A DNA stretch of 64,000 nucleotides from contig NZ_JH725096.1 in NCBI RefSeq assembly GCF_000278155.1, positions 62,001-126,000 of the forward strand, read 5' to 3'. This document shows positions 52,271 through 61,598 of this stretch, piece after piece. The notes beneath the pieces are model-generated. The model ran no database searches. It was not told the DNA's origin and saw only the letters and a list, made by a program, of their open reading frames with translations. The DNA is from Bartonella doshiae NCTC 12862 = ATCC 700133 (GTDB lineage: Bacteria > Pseudomonadota > Alphaproteobacteria > Rhizobiales > Rhizobiaceae). The position numbers and the translations under genes were made by a program. The stretch's first letter is position 1, and each line of letters starts with the position of its first letter.

Positions 52271-53098
52271 ATGTGTGTATCAAAAACTGGTAAAGTTAAA
52301 GAAATTACCTCCCTTAGTAATCCCATTATCAAAGATCTTAAAGCGCTCAGCCAAAAGAAAAATCGTAATCGAGAAGGACTTTTCATAGCAGAAGGACTGA
52401 AATTAGTAATTGATGCTTTACACCTTGGTTGGACATTACAAACGCTTATTTTTTCCAAAAGTAAAATTGGCAATACTGCTACCGAAAACGCTGCTGCACA
52501 CACGATAGCTCATGGTGGTTTTGTTATTAAAACCTCACAAAAAGTCTTGGAATCCATCACCCGCCGCGATAACCCACAAACTGTTATTGGTGTTTTTAAA
52601 CAGCAATGGCACCCACTTGAAACAATTAAAGAACAAGCCAAAGACGTTTTTGTTGCACTTGATCGCGTTCGTGATCCAGGAAATCTCGGAACTATTATTC
52701 GCACCGCTGATGCCATAAGCGCTAAAGGCGTTATTTTGATTGGCGAAACAACAGACCCTTTCTCACCTGAAACTGTGCGAGCAACAATGGGATCTATTTT
52801 TTCCATCCCACTTTATCGCTGTGATGAAAGTATCTTTTTAAAATGGTCTAAACACTTTAAAGGCATGATTGTTGGTACACATCTCAAAGGATCTACCGAT
52901 TATCGCACTATTGATTTCAAAAAGGGACCTGTAGTACTTTTAATGGGGAATGAGAAACAAGGTTTACCAGATATTCTTGCCAATTGCTGTGATCAACTTG
53001 CACGTATTCCCCAAAGTGGAAAAGCTGATTCGCTTAATCTCGCGATAGCAACAGCTATTATGCTTTATGAAATCCGTCGTCCTTATTTAACATTGTAA
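52271..53098 (+). CDS. TrmH/SpoU-family RNA 2'-O-methyltransferase
   Basis: This is a SPOUT methyltransferase of the TrmH/TsnR group. It has an N-terminal L30e-like substrate-binding domain (ITSLSNPIIKDLKALSQKKN, EGLKLVIDAL) and the three SpoU motifs DRVRDPGNLGTIIRTADA, LLMGNEKQGLP and LNLAIATAIMLYE. The substrate, tRNA or 23S rRNA, cannot be assigned. I use ATG 52271 (275 residues) instead of the TTG at 52256, which would overlap the previous gene. It is followed 17 bp later by lspA in a probable three-gene operon. Confidence 0.9.
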   Translation: MCVSKTGKVKEITSLSNPIIKDLKALSQKKNRNREGLFIAEGLKLVIDALHLGWTLQTLIFSKSKIGNTATENAAAHTIAHGGFVIKTSQKVLESITRRDNPQTVIGVFKQQWHPLETIKEQAKDVFVALDRVRDPGNLGTIIRTADAISAKGVILIGETTDPFSPETVRATMGSIFSIPLYRCDESIFLKWSKHFKGMIVGTHLKGSTDYRTIDFKKGPVVLLMGNEKQGLPDILANCCDQLARIPQSGKADSLNLAIATAIMLYEIRRPYLTL

Positions 53099-53115
53099 CC
53101 ATTTGAGGCCAGAAT

Positions 53116-53619
53116 ATGAAATACAAATCACTGTTCTTTTTTCTTCTCGGCTTAGCTCTTACTATAGGGTTTGATCAAGCAGTAAAATACTGGGTTATGC
53201 ACACTATGCTTCTCGGATCAGAAATTCCGCTTTTTCCTTTTCTTTCTCTCTACCATGTGCGTAATTCCGGTATTGCTTTTTCGTTTTTTTCTTCCTTTTC
53301 CCATTGGGGACTCATTTCCCTCACGCTCATTATTCTTGTTTTTCTTTTATGGCTATGGAAAAATACTGAATACAATAAACCTTTATCGCGCTTCGGTCTT
53401 ACCCTTATTATTGGCGGAGCAATCGGCAATCTTATTGATCGTATCCGTTTTCAACATGTGACTGACTATATACTCTTTCATATTGATGATATTTTTTATT
53501 TTGCTATTTTCAATCTTGCTGATAGTTTTATCACACTTGGCGTCATAGCTTTGCTTATCGAGGAAGTCCGCACCTGGATGAAAAGAAGACGTCATTCTAA
53601 TTGTAAATTTTCTGAATAA
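53116..53619 (+). CDS. lspA: Lipoprotein signal peptidase II
   Basis: LspA is the inner-membrane aspartyl protease that removes lipoprotein signal peptides. The 167-residue protein has four membrane helices and the conserved catalytic regions: NSGIAFS, GAIGNLIDRIRFQHVTDY (first Asp) and FNLADSFITLG (second Asp). Length and motifs are normal. It closes the run of genes beginning with the RlmI-type methyltransferase; the next 800 bp contain only a decayed ORF and an RNA leader. Confidence 0.96.
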   Translation: MKYKSLFFFLLGLALTIGFDQAVKYWVMHTMLLGSEIPLFPFLSLYHVRNSGIAFSFFSSFSHWGLISLTLIILVFLLWLWKNTEYNKPLSRFGLTLIIGGAIGNLIDRIRFQHVTDYILFHIDDIFYFAIFNLADSFITLGVIALLIEEVRTWMKRRRHSNCKFSE

Positions 53620-53847
53620 AAACCTATTCACTCACCTAAAATAGTTGCATTTCATCCAACATATCTATGAAATGAATATGATTTTTTTATTTGTGAATGC
53701 ATTGCCTTCTGTTTTTGACACTGTTTCCTTAGTAGCTGTAGTTGTTATGTTAAAATATTTTTTATTAATTTATAAAGGATAACCATCGCTATCTAGCTTA
53801 AACGAGAACACCTAATACAGAAAGATTTTCCCTTTTTAAACCCTCTT

Positions 53848-54137
53848 ATGATGAATCATCCAAAAACCATTTTAGAAAAGATTAAATATTCCTTTTTAAA
53901 AATTATCTTAACGCAGAAATTTTGCAATATTGGAAAAGAGCAGAATATAATGATCCTAGTCTATTATTGGATAAACATCAAAATGGCAATATCTAATGGG
54001 TTTTAGCTTCTCCCCTTCATAAGGAACGCTATGAAATTAATAGGAAGTATCGTGAAATGAGACTGAAACAAAGTAAAAGATTGCTCTACAAATTTATCCA
54101 TAGGCAATATCATGGCGTACTGTGCCTCGCTTTGTGA
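53848..54137 (+). pseudogene. Possible decayed ORF between lspA and ybhL
   Basis: An ATG at 53848/53851 begins MNHPKTILEKIKYSFLK, and the reading then appears to continue in another frame as AEILQYWKRAEYNDPSLLLD, hits TAA at 53994, and goes on after it as WVLASPLHKERYEINRKYRE until TGA at 54135. The charged, protein-like composition over frameshift and stop suggests an inactivated gene of unknown family. No ribosome-binding site or homologue is recognised; chance coding appearance is possible. Confidence 0.3.
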
Positions 54138-54293
54138 GAAAGAAAAAACGTTCACATTCAAGCTTTTTTTCACACACAACATATTTCTAAAAGGATTGAA
54201 TATGTTTGGCAAAAATAAACTCTTTCCTTAACAATTTGTAAGGTTTCTTACTAACAAAAGTCTCTTGTAATTTTTAAATAAATCTCCATAATA

Positions 54294-54420
54294 GGGGAAG
54301 GCATGCTGGAATTCCGCCAGCGGCGCCTGGGTTAGGTTGTGTTTGCCAAGTAAGGGCTTATACAGAGCTGTCGCCGTAAGGACACAGATTCTTTTAACCC
54401 CCACACCTGACGGAACATAT
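54294..54420 (+). ncRNA. Structured leader of ybhL (ybhL-leader type RNA)
   Basis: Just before the Bax-inhibitor gene the DNA becomes GC-rich, in sharp contrast to its surroundings. It can fold: GCTGG (54305-54309) pairs with CCAGC (54317-54321), CGGCG (54321-54325) with CGCCG (54372-54376), and GGGTTA (54329-54334) with TAACCC (54395-54400), so alternative structures are possible. A ybhL leader RNA motif was described upstream of this gene family in alphaproteobacteria, and position and composition agree. The leader ends shortly before AAAGGAC, the ribosome-binding site, so translational control is plausible. Confidence 0.65.
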
Positions 54421-54438
54421 GCTAAAGGACTTTTAATT

Positions 54439-55212
54439 ATGGCTGATTTCAAAAATTTACGTTCGGCATCTATTTCTCATGCCGATGCATCAATTGATCG
54501 AGGATTGCGCAGCTATATGCTGGGCGTCTATAATACAATGGCCGTTGGTTTGCTCATCACAGCAGCTGCTGCTTATGTAATTGCATCATTAGCAACAACA
54601 ACAGATATGAATCAGGCAGCCGCCCAAATCAATAGCAGCGTTTACTTAACCCCATTTGGAGTCACATTTTACACATCACCATTTTCTTATATTGTTATGT
54701 TTGCACCGCTGGTGGCGGTATTCTTCCTCAGTTTCAAAATCAATACACTGAGTACAAGTGCTGCGCGGAGCCTTTTCTTTGGCTATGCTACTCTCGTTGG
54801 ACTTTCTTTGTCCTCGATTCTGTTGCGTTATACAACAGAAAGTATTGTGCAGACATTTGTCATTAGTGCAGCATCATTTGGTGCTCTTTCGCTTTATGGT
54901 TATACAACGAAGCGTGATCTCACAGCTGTAGGGTCATTCCTTTTCATTGGTTTGATTGGTTTGATGCTTTCTATGATTGTGAATATCTTTCTTGGATCAA
55001 GTGCCTTGCAATTTGCTATTTCTGTGATAGGCGTTTTTATCTTTGCTGGTTTAACAGCTTATGATACCCAGAACATTAAATTAATGTATTACGAAGGGGA
55101 TGGAGATGATACCAAAGGCCGTAAAATTATTATGGGTGCATTGAATCTTTATCTTGATTTCATCAATATGTTTATCTTCTTGCTGCAATTTCTTGGTTCA
55201 AACCGTAATTGA
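54439..55212 (+). CDS. ybhL: Bax inhibitor-1/YccA (YbhL) family membrane protein
   Basis: A 257-residue inner-membrane protein with seven hydrophobic helices of the BI-1/TMBIM family (LGVYNTMAVGLLITAAAAYV, SYIVMFAPLVAVFFL, FLFIGLIGLMLSMIVNIFLG, and the hallmark FAGLTAYDTQNIK, then IMGALNLYLDFINMFIFLL). BI-1 homologues are linked to calcium leak and to membrane-protease control. AAAGGAC precedes ATG 54439 by eight bases; the frame is open back to 54337 inside the leader RNA but nothing supports translation from there. It is followed by a strong terminator and appears monocistronic. Confidence 0.92.
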   Translation: MADFKNLRSASISHADASIDRGLRSYMLGVYNTMAVGLLITAAAAYVIASLATTTDMNQAAAQINSSVYLTPFGVTFYTSPFSYIVMFAPLVAVFFLSFKINTLSTSAARSLFFGYATLVGLSLSSILLRYTTESIVQTFVISAASFGALSLYGYTTKRDLTAVGSFLFIGLIGLMLSMIVNIFLGSSALQFAISVIGVFIFAGLTAYDTQNIKLMYYEGDGDDTKGRKIIMGALNLYLDFINMFIFLLQFLGSNRN

Positions 55213-55235
55213 TTGCAACAATTATTGCTATTATT

Positions 55236-55275
55236 AAAAACCTTGTTTCCCCTTGAGAGAAACAAGGTTTTTTAG
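55236..55275 (+). terminator. Terminator after ybhL
   Basis: AAAAACCTTGTTTC (55236-55249) pairs with GAAACAAGGTTTTT (55259-55272) around a nine-base loop; the T-rich 3' arm completes a classical intrinsic terminator 23 bp after the ybhL stop. Confidence 0.85.
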
Positions 55276-55320
55276 TTTTCAGCACAAGCTTTTATTCTTT
55301 TGGCACATCATATTCACAAA

Positions 55321-56184
55321 ATGACAAAGAAATCTTATACGCAGAAATTTCCTCGGTTTACCACATTTGTCCAGAAAAAGCTCCATAGCTCTCTTTTAAA
55401 TGCTATCCGCAATCGCTCTACTCATTGGCCGGATACAATCAACCGGAATGATAATTATGATCTTACTATTGCTTCTTATAATGTGCATAAATGCATAGGT
55501 ATGGATAAAATTTTTAATCCTACGCGTATTGTACGTGTTATTACTGAACTACAAGTTGATATTCTCGCTCTTCAAGAAGCAGACAAGCGTTTTGGTGAAC
55601 GTATTGGTTTGATTGACTTGCAATTGTTAAAAACCGAAACAGGTCTAATTCCAATTCCTCTAAACACTATGTCACCTCATGGTCATGGCTGGCATGGTAA
55701 CGCTCTTTTTTTACGAAAAGGATGTGTACACGACATTTTACAAATCACTCTTCCTGGTATTGAACCGCGTGGCGCTGTAATTGTAGAATTGAAAATGGAG
55801 GTTGGTTTTATTCGTGTAATTGCCGCGCATTTTGGCTTATTACACCATTCTCGTAATAAGCAAACAAAAATGCTCCTTGCTCTTTTGCAAAATCGCCCTC
55901 TTATGCCTACAATTCTCATTGGAGACTTTAATGAATGGAGGATAGGAAAAAATTCATCTCTAAACCATTTTTCTTCCTATTTTGATAGTACAATTGGAAC
56001 TGTTCCAAGCTTTCCTTCTCGCTTTCCTTTTCTGGCCCTTGATAGAATTTTTGCTTTTCCTCATCAACTGGTAAAAAAAGTTGAAAGTCACCATTCACCG
56101 CTTGCACGCATTGCCTCAGATCATTTGCCTATCAAAGCTTATCTCGACCTTGCCAAGGCGGTAACCTTTCTAAAAAATAAATGA
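55321..56184 (+). CDS. Endonuclease/exonuclease/phosphatase (EEP) family protein
   Basis: The 287-residue protein has the EEP fold signatures: LTIASYNVHKCIGMD with the metal-site Asn, ILALQEADKRFG with the catalytic Glu, LIGDFNEWR, and a closing IASDHLPIKAYL with the Asp-His pair. Substrates in this family range from DNA to phospholipids, so its job is not known; no signal peptide is evident. I use ATG 55321; the frame is open to a TTG at 55300 just after the ybhL terminator. It converges with polA five bases away. Confidence 0.83.
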   Translation: MTKKSYTQKFPRFTTFVQKKLHSSLLNAIRNRSTHWPDTINRNDNYDLTIASYNVHKCIGMDKIFNPTRIVRVITELQVDILALQEADKRFGERIGLIDLQLLKTETGLIPIPLNTMSPHGHGWHGNALFLRKGCVHDILQITLPGIEPRGAVIVELKMEVGFIRVIAAHFGLLHHSRNKQTKMLLALLQNRPLMPTILIGDFNEWRIGKNSSLNHFSSYFDSTIGTVPSFPSRFPFLALDRIFAFPHQLVKKVESHHSPLARIASDHLPIKAYLDLAKAVTFLKNK

Positions 56185-56189
56185 AAAAA

Positions 56190-59096
56190 CTAATGTGCTT
56201 CATCCCAATTTTTAGCAGCCATTACTTTGACTTCTAACGGTACAGATAAGGATAATACCGGCATTGTAGCATTTTCCATAACCTTTTTAACAAGAGTCAT
56301 GGTTTTTTCACTCTCATCTTCCGGTACTTCAAAAATCAGTTCATCATGTACTTGCAACAACATTTTTGCTGACAGTTTTTCTTTTTCCAAAGTATCTTCC
56401 ATTTGAATCATGGCACGACGAATAATATCTGCCGCCGATCCTTGAATAGGCGCATTAATAGCAGCTCGCTCATTAAAAGCACGAACTTGTAAATTAGCCG
56501 CTTTTATTTCTGGATAGTGAATACGACGTCCAAAAATGGTTTCTACATAACCATTTTTACGTGCAAAATCCTTCGTTTCTTCCATGTAATCTTTAATTCC
56601 TGGAAATCTTTCAAAATAAAGTTGAATATAACGCCCTGCTTCTTGCCGTGAAAGACCTAATTGATTAGCTAGTCCAAAAGCTGAAATACCATAGATAATA
56701 CCAAAATTAATTGCCTTCGCGCGTCGCCGTATATCTGAGGGCATCCCCTCTATTGCAACCCCAAACATTTGCGACGCCGTTATAGCGTGAATATCCTGAC
56801 CTTGAGCAAAAGCCTCTTTTAATGCCGTGATATCTGCAACATGTGCAAGAATGCGCAATTCAATCTGGCTATAATCAGCAGAGAGTAGCAAGTGTCCTTT
56901 TGGAGCAATGAAAGCTGTACGAATTTTACGCCCTTCAGCAGTTCGCACTGGAATATTTTGTAAGTTTGGCTCTGATGATGACAGCCGCCCCGTTGATGTT
57001 GTTGCTAAAGAATAATTCGTATGAACACGTCCTGTTTTGGGAAAAATATAAGAAGGTAAAGCATCCGCATAAGTAGATTTTAATTTTGCAAGTTGACGCC
57101 AATCTATAACTTTACGTGGTAAAATATGACCTTCAGCAGCTAATTCCTCTAAAGTTTGCGCAGAAGTTGACCACTGTCCACCTTTGGTCTTAGCTCCTCC
57201 AAGTAATCCCATTTTTCCAAAAAGGATATCACCTAATTGCTTTGGCGAAGCAAGATTAAACCTTTCACCAGCTAATTGATAAATTTCCTCTTCCAGAATA
57301 AAAGCAGCCTGAGCTAATTCTCCTGAAAGGCGTAATAAAATTTGCCTATCAACAAGGATCCCACGTTCTTCCATTCTGGCAAGAACTTCTATCAGTGGTC
57401 GATCAAGACGTTCATAAATTCTTGTCATTCCCTGCGCCACAATCTGTGGTTTTAAAACTTGCCACAAACGGAGTGTAATATCAGCATCTTCCGCAGCGTA
57501 AAGAGTTGCCTGCTTCAAATCAACTTGTGCAAAAGAAGTAATTTTTTTTCCGTTATGTGTTAAATCTTTGTAAGAAACCGGTTTATGACCAAGCCAGCGC
57601 TCTGATAAAGCATCCATACTATGTGTTAAAACTCCAGCATCTAAAGCATACGATAAAAGCATTGTATCATCAAAAGAGCGTATCACAATGTCGTATTGCT
57701 TCATCACTAACCAGTCATATTTTATATTCTGACCAATTTTTAATACTGCATCATTTTCTAAGATCGGCTTTAAAAGTGCTAAAGCTTTTTCTATCTCAAT
57801 TTGCCCAACAATGCGTCCACTGCCTAAAAGGTCATCTCCCCCCTCAATATGTGCAAGTGGTACGTAGGCTGCTTTTTCTGGTTGTAATGCTAACGAAAAA
57901 CCAACAAGCTTTGCTTGCAGTGGGTCAAGTGAAGTTGTTTCTGTATCAAAAGCAAAAAATCCCTGTTCTTGCGCTTCTGATAACCATTCTTTCAAAGTTT
58001 TTTCATCAAGAATTGTTGTATAAGACTCTCTTATAACTTTTTGAAACAGTGCCTGATCTTTGCGTTTCTGTGCTAAAACTTGTGGAGAATTTTTAGAAAG
58101 ATTATGAGAAAATTCCTTCTCTGTTTTTTTTTCATCAAAATTAAACTCATATACAGGATTCGTCCATTCAACAGACATGTCAAGTGCATCAATAGCGGCC
58201 GCATCACATTCTGTTGCTTCTGCTACACGCCGTGTTAATGTTGTAAATTCCATCGCCTTAAGAAAAGCAATTAAGCGTGGGCCATCTTGTGATTCTAAAA
58301 TTAAATCATCTAAATTTCTCTCTATAGGCACGTCAGTTCTCAGTCGAACCAATTCACGAGAAATCTTTACCTGTTCACTATAAGATTGGATATTTTCACG
58401 CCGTTTTGTTTGTTTAACTTCTGATACGCGCTGTAATAAAAGATCAAGAGTACCAAATTCATCTAGCAATTGTGCCGCTATTTTGGGACCAATGCCTGGA
58501 ATACCTGGTATGTTATCTGTTGAATCTCCAGTTAAAGCTTGCAAATCAATCATTTTTTCAGGTGTTACACCCCATTTTTCTACAACTTCATCAACACCAA
58601 TATGTTTGTCTTTCATTCCGTCATACAAAGAAACATGTGCATTCACTAATTGCATAAGATCTTTATCAGAAGAAATAATTGTTGTTTTTGCTCCAACCTT
58701 TGTTGCCATCTGTGCATAGGTAGCAATTAAATCATCCGCTTCAAATCCTTCCTTTTCAATACAAGGCACATTAAAAGCCTTTGTTGCCTGGCGAATCAGG
58801 AAAAATTGAGGAATAAGATCTTCAGGAGGAGTTTCCCTATTAGCTTTATATTGTGGATAAATCTGCTTCCGAAAAGTATCAGATGAATAATCAAAAATAA
58901 CTGCAAAATGCGTTGGAACAATGCCGGAGGCTGTGTTGCGTGCATCACAGAGTAATTTCCACAACATATTACAAAAACCAGCTACAGCTCCTACAGGAAG
59001 TCCGTCTTTTTTACGCTTTAGAGATGGTAAAGCATAGTAAGCACGAAAAATATAACCTGATCCATCAACCAAAAAAAGATGATCTGTTGCTTTCAT
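56190..59096 (-). CDS. polA: DNA polymerase I
   Basis: PolA fills gaps in repair and removes Okazaki primers. The 968 residues contain all three domains: the 5'-3' exonuclease (DGSGYIFRAYYALP, ADDLIATYA, GDSTDNIPGIPGIGPKIA), a 3'-5' proofreading domain with FAFDTETTSL near residue 380, and the polymerase with DYSQIELRILAHV, RRRAKAINFGIIYG and QVHDELIFEV. Unlike some bacterial PolA proteins the proofreading acidic residues are present. It is a single minus-strand gene; the candidate sRNA lies divergently 180 bp upstream. Confidence 0.97.
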   Translation of the reverse strand: MKATDHLFLVDGSGYIFRAYYALPSLKRKKDGLPVGAVAGFCNMLWKLLCDARNTASGIVPTHFAVIFDYSSDTFRKQIYPQYKANRETPPEDLIPQFFLIRQATKAFNVPCIEKEGFEADDLIATYAQMATKVGAKTTIISSDKDLMQLVNAHVSLYDGMKDKHIGVDEVVEKWGVTPEKMIDLQALTGDSTDNIPGIPGIGPKIAAQLLDEFGTLDLLLQRVSEVKQTKRRENIQSYSEQVKISRELVRLRTDVPIERNLDDLILESQDGPRLIAFLKAMEFTTLTRRVAEATECDAAAIDALDMSVEWTNPVYEFNFDEKKTEKEFSHNLSKNSPQVLAQKRKDQALFQKVIRESYTTILDEKTLKEWLSEAQEQGFFAFDTETTSLDPLQAKLVGFSLALQPEKAAYVPLAHIEGGDDLLGSGRIVGQIEIEKALALLKPILENDAVLKIGQNIKYDWLVMKQYDIVIRSFDDTMLLSYALDAGVLTHSMDALSERWLGHKPVSYKDLTHNGKKITSFAQVDLKQATLYAAEDADITLRLWQVLKPQIVAQGMTRIYERLDRPLIEVLARMEERGILVDRQILLRLSGELAQAAFILEEEIYQLAGERFNLASPKQLGDILFGKMGLLGGAKTKGGQWSTSAQTLEELAAEGHILPRKVIDWRQLAKLKSTYADALPSYIFPKTGRVHTNYSLATTSTGRLSSSEPNLQNIPVRTAEGRKIRTAFIAPKGHLLLSADYSQIELRILAHVADITALKEAFAQGQDIHAITASQMFGVAIEGMPSDIRRRAKAINFGIIYGISAFGLANQLGLSRQEAGRYIQLYFERFPGIKDYMEETKDFARKNGYVETIFGRRIHYPEIKAANLQVRAFNERAAINAPIQGSAADIIRRAMIQMEDTLEKEKLSAKMLLQVHDELIFEVPEDESEKTMTLVKKVMENATMPVLSLSVPLEVKVMAAKNWDEAH

Positions 59097-59269
59097 GACA
59101 ATTTCATTTCTCCATTTCAGCTAAAAAACATCTTACTCTTATATATTTTTTTTAATTGTTGTTTTTAATTTTATCGATCCGCCTCTAAAAAGCCATTTTT
59201 TGTTTTCATAAAGCATAACTGTCATTACGTTTTATTTAGTACCTAGAGCTTTTCTTTGCTGTTACAGGA

Positions 59270-59275
59270 TATAAT
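59270..59275 (+). promoter_or_regulatory. Candidate -10 element of the polA-adjacent sRNA
   Basis: TATAAT stands alone upstream of the terminator-ended segment on the plus strand. A clear -35 is not visible (CCTAGAG at 59242-59248 is a weak candidate), so transcription from here is inferred. Confidence 0.4.
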
Positions 59276-59279
59276 AGCT

Positions 59280-59366
59280 TTCATTTTGCTCCTCCTATGA
59301 TAGCTGAGGTACGATGTAGTGACAGGGTCGTTGTGGTGTTCCCCTCCCCACAACGACCGTTTTTTA
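59280..59366 (+). ncRNA. Candidate trans-acting small RNA (AbcR / alpha-r15-like)
   Basis: A perfect 11-bp stem, GGTCGTTGTGG (59326-59336) with CCACAACGACC (59348-59358), followed by GTTTTTT, is a strong intrinsic terminator reading rightward. No plus-strand gene precedes it, and a TATAAT at 59270 would give a transcript of about 85 nt. The RNA has a C/U-rich segment GCTCCTCCT in its 5' part and TTCCCCTCC in the terminator loop, both able to pair with Shine-Dalgarno sequences. The tandem AbcR sRNAs of Rhizobiales, which repress ABC-transporter mRNAs through such loops, are encoded next to polA in Sinorhizobium as I recall. Identity is inferred. Confidence 0.5.
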
Positions 59367-59419
59367 TAAATCATGTTATTGCTAAATTTTTAATGATCTT
59401 TTCAAAAATAGTGTTCTTT

Positions 59420-60127
59420 CTATTCGGGGATTTTGAAATCATTCCAAAGAGCTTTTTCACCCATTTTTTTGATAAAATTTGCGTGCATATTTTTTTCATG
59501 GACACTTAGCCTTGCAGGAAGAACTTCTGGACGAGACTTAACTGCATAAAGACCGCTCTTATCATTTTGGCTATCTACATTGATGCCATCCTTGTTATTA
59601 AAGCCCAGTACGCCTTGTTTTCCACCAATAAGTTCAATATAAACATCAGCGAGAATTTCAGCATCAAGCAAAGCTCCATGCAAGACACGATGACTATTGT
59701 CAATTCCAAAACGTTTACATAAAACATCAAGAGAATTAGGACCCATGGGAAACTTACGTCGTGCCATAGCCAATGTATCAAGAATATTATCAACACTGAT
59801 AAGTGGCTTATTCGCACGTCCTAATTCTGCATTAAGAAAGCCAATATCAAAACTTGCATTATGCGCAATCATTGTAGCGCCATCTATAAATTCTAAAAAT
59901 TCATCAACAATATCACTAAAGCTTTTTTCATTTTTTAAACGTTCATTGGTCAATCCATGGATCGCTACAACTTCATCAGGAATAATAACTCCTTGCGGAT
60001 TCAAATAAACATGGAATTGACGTCCTGTAAGATAACGATCAACCATTTCTACACAACCGATTTCGATTATGCGGTCTCTTTCTTTATCTAAACCTGTTGT
60101 TTCTGTATCAAAAATAATTTCACGCAT
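59420..60127 (-). CDS. dnaQ: DNA polymerase III epsilon subunit
   Basis: DnaQ is the 3'-5' proofreading exonuclease of the replicative polymerase. The 235-residue protein has ExoI IIFDTETTGLD, ExoII AHNASFDIGFLN and ExoIII HGALLDAEILADVY, all catalytic residues intact. A 60-residue C-terminal tail after LIGGKQG would contact the alpha subunit. It is the last gene of the minus-strand run that begins at the PPDK-regulator gene, five bases after coaE. Confidence 0.95.
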   Translation of the reverse strand: MREIIFDTETTGLDKERDRIIEIGCVEMVDRYLTGRQFHVYLNPQGVIIPDEVVAIHGLTNERLKNEKSFSDIVDEFLEFIDGATMIAHNASFDIGFLNAELGRANKPLISVDNILDTLAMARRKFPMGPNSLDVLCKRFGIDNSHRVLHGALLDAEILADVYIELIGGKQGVLGFNNKDGINVDSQNDKSGLYAVKSRPEVLPARLSVHEKNMHANFIKKMGEKALWNDFKIPE

Positions 60128-60132
60128 TTATT

Positions 60133-60720
60133 TTAATTCTTTAGCAAACCTTCTATTAAACAAAAAACCTGTTGGCGTGTATTCTCTAAATCTTTTCCTG
60201 TATCAATAATAAAATCAGCGCGTTCTCGTTTTTTTTCATCAGACATTTGTCTAGCATTGATCAAGGCAAATTTTTTCTCATTCATATTTGGACGAATCTC
60301 TATACGCCCTTTTTGTATAGCTGATGGAGCAGAGACAACAACTACACTATCTACACGTTTTTCACTCTTTGTTTCAAAAAGAAGTGGAATATCAAGAACG
60401 ACTAATTTTTCTCCTTTTTGGCGCGCTATATCAATAAACTCTTTTTCTTTTTTTTTGACTAAAGGGTGAATTATTTTTTCCAATTTTTGTAATTTTTCAT
60501 TATTCTTAATCAAGATTTCAGAAAGCTTTAACCGATTAACTTTACCATTTTCAATAACACTAGGAAATGTATGTGCTATGAGAGATAAAGTCGGTTCACT
60601 CTCATAAAGTTGGTGTACTACTTCATCAGCATTAAAAACAGAGATACCAGCCTGTTTGAAAAAATCAGCAACTGTTGATTTTCCCATAGCAATTGATCCA
60701 GTAAGTCCTATGATTTTCAT
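60133..60720 (-). CDS. coaE: Dephospho-CoA kinase
   Basis: CoaE phosphorylates dephospho-CoA in the last step of coenzyme A synthesis. The 195-residue protein starts with the P-loop [14 protein letters not shown] and contains [17 protein letters not shown] and [11 protein letters not shown], all usual for the family. Its ATG overlaps the aroE stop by four bases (ATGA). With coaBC at 19.1 kb the window has two CoA-pathway genes. Confidence 0.95.
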   Translation of the reverse strand: MKIIGLTGSIAMGKSTVADFFKQAGISVFNADEVVHQLYESEPTLSLIAHTFPSVIENGKVNRLKLSEILIKNNEKLQKLEKIIHPLVKKKEKEFIDIARQKGEKLVVLDIPLLFETKSEKRVDSVVVVSAPSAIQKGRIEIRPNMNEKKFALINARQMSDEKKRERADFIIDTGKDLENTRQQVFCLIEGLLKN

Positions 60721-61598
60721 TCCTTTTCTTCACCCATGTCCTCTAAAATTGCTGCTCGTAATGCTTTTGTAACCTGTGGTCTTATTCCAAACCATCGTTC
60801 AAAACCAGGAACAGCTTGATGTAAAAGCATACCAAGTCCATCTACTATCCTTAAACCATGCGCTTTTGCTTGTTGTAAAAAAGGCGTTATCAATGGTGTG
60901 TAAACGATATCTGTTACCAATGTTGTTGTTTTTGTTTTATGAAAATCGCAAAAAAAAGAATCACTTTTATTCTCGTGTGAATTTGTCATCCCCACAGAAG
61001 TCGTATTGACAATTAAATCAGCCTGATAAAGTATTTCATTAGAACAGTGCCAATCGTAGACTTTTACAAGTTTTCCAAAATATTCGGCTAAATCATTTGC
61101 TCGTTTTTTTGTACGATTAAGCAAATAAATACGTTCAAATCCACGTTCCCTTAAAGCATATAAGATTGCACGCGCAGCACCTCCTGCTCCAAAAACAAGA
61201 GCTGTCTCCCCAACCCAACCAGGGATAGAATCATCAAGATTCGCACTAAAACCATAGGCATCAGTATTTGTAGCACAAAGTTTATTTTCTTCGTACCATA
61301 ATGTATTAGCAGCACCAATCATTGTTGCTACTTCATCTTTATAATCTGCTAAATGAAAAGCTTCTTGCTTATAAGGTAAGGTAACATTCCCTCCACAAAA
61401 ACCTCTTTTTTGTATAGATACAAGAAAATGGCTAAATTCTTCAGATGTTACTTCTTGTGCGAAATATTCACCCTGCAAACCGTAATGTTTAAGCCAAAAA
61501 TTATGAATCTTCGGTGATTTTGAATGGCTAATAGGAGAACCAACAACAAAAGCGCGTGGAGAAATTATTTTTTCGCGTTTTATTGTAAAGTTAACCAT
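60717..61598 (-). CDS. aroE: Shikimate dehydrogenase
   Basis: AroE reduces 3-dehydroshikimate with NADPH in aromatic amino-acid and folate precursor synthesis. The 293-residue protein has the shikimate-binding [13 protein letters not shown], the catalytic Lys in [17 protein letters not shown], the NADPH loop [14 protein letters not shown] and LLNRTKKRA, and the terminal [10 protein letters not shown]. It overlaps maf by eight bases and coaE by four. A trp operon is absent from this window, but the shikimate route is needed for folate too. Confidence 0.95.
   Translation of the reverse strand: MVNFTIKREKIISPRAFVVGSPISHSKSPKIHNFWLKHYGLQGEYFAQEVTSEEFSHFLVSIQKRGFCGGNVTLPYKQEAFHLADYKDEVATMIGAANTLWYEENKLCATNTDAYGFSANLDDSIPGWVGETALVFGAGGAARAILYALRERGFERIYLLNRTKKRANDLAEYFGKLVKVYDWHCSNEILYQADLIVNTTSVGMTNSHENKSDSFFCDFHKTKTTTLVTDIVYTPLITPFLQQAKAHGLRIVDGLGMLLHQAVPGFERWFGIRPQVTKALRAAILEDMGEEKE

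Noticed and set aside
57557..58036. 159-residue plus-strand ORF inside polA
   Set aside because: Antisense to the intact polA reading frame, with no family motif or ribosome-binding site; a compositional shadow.
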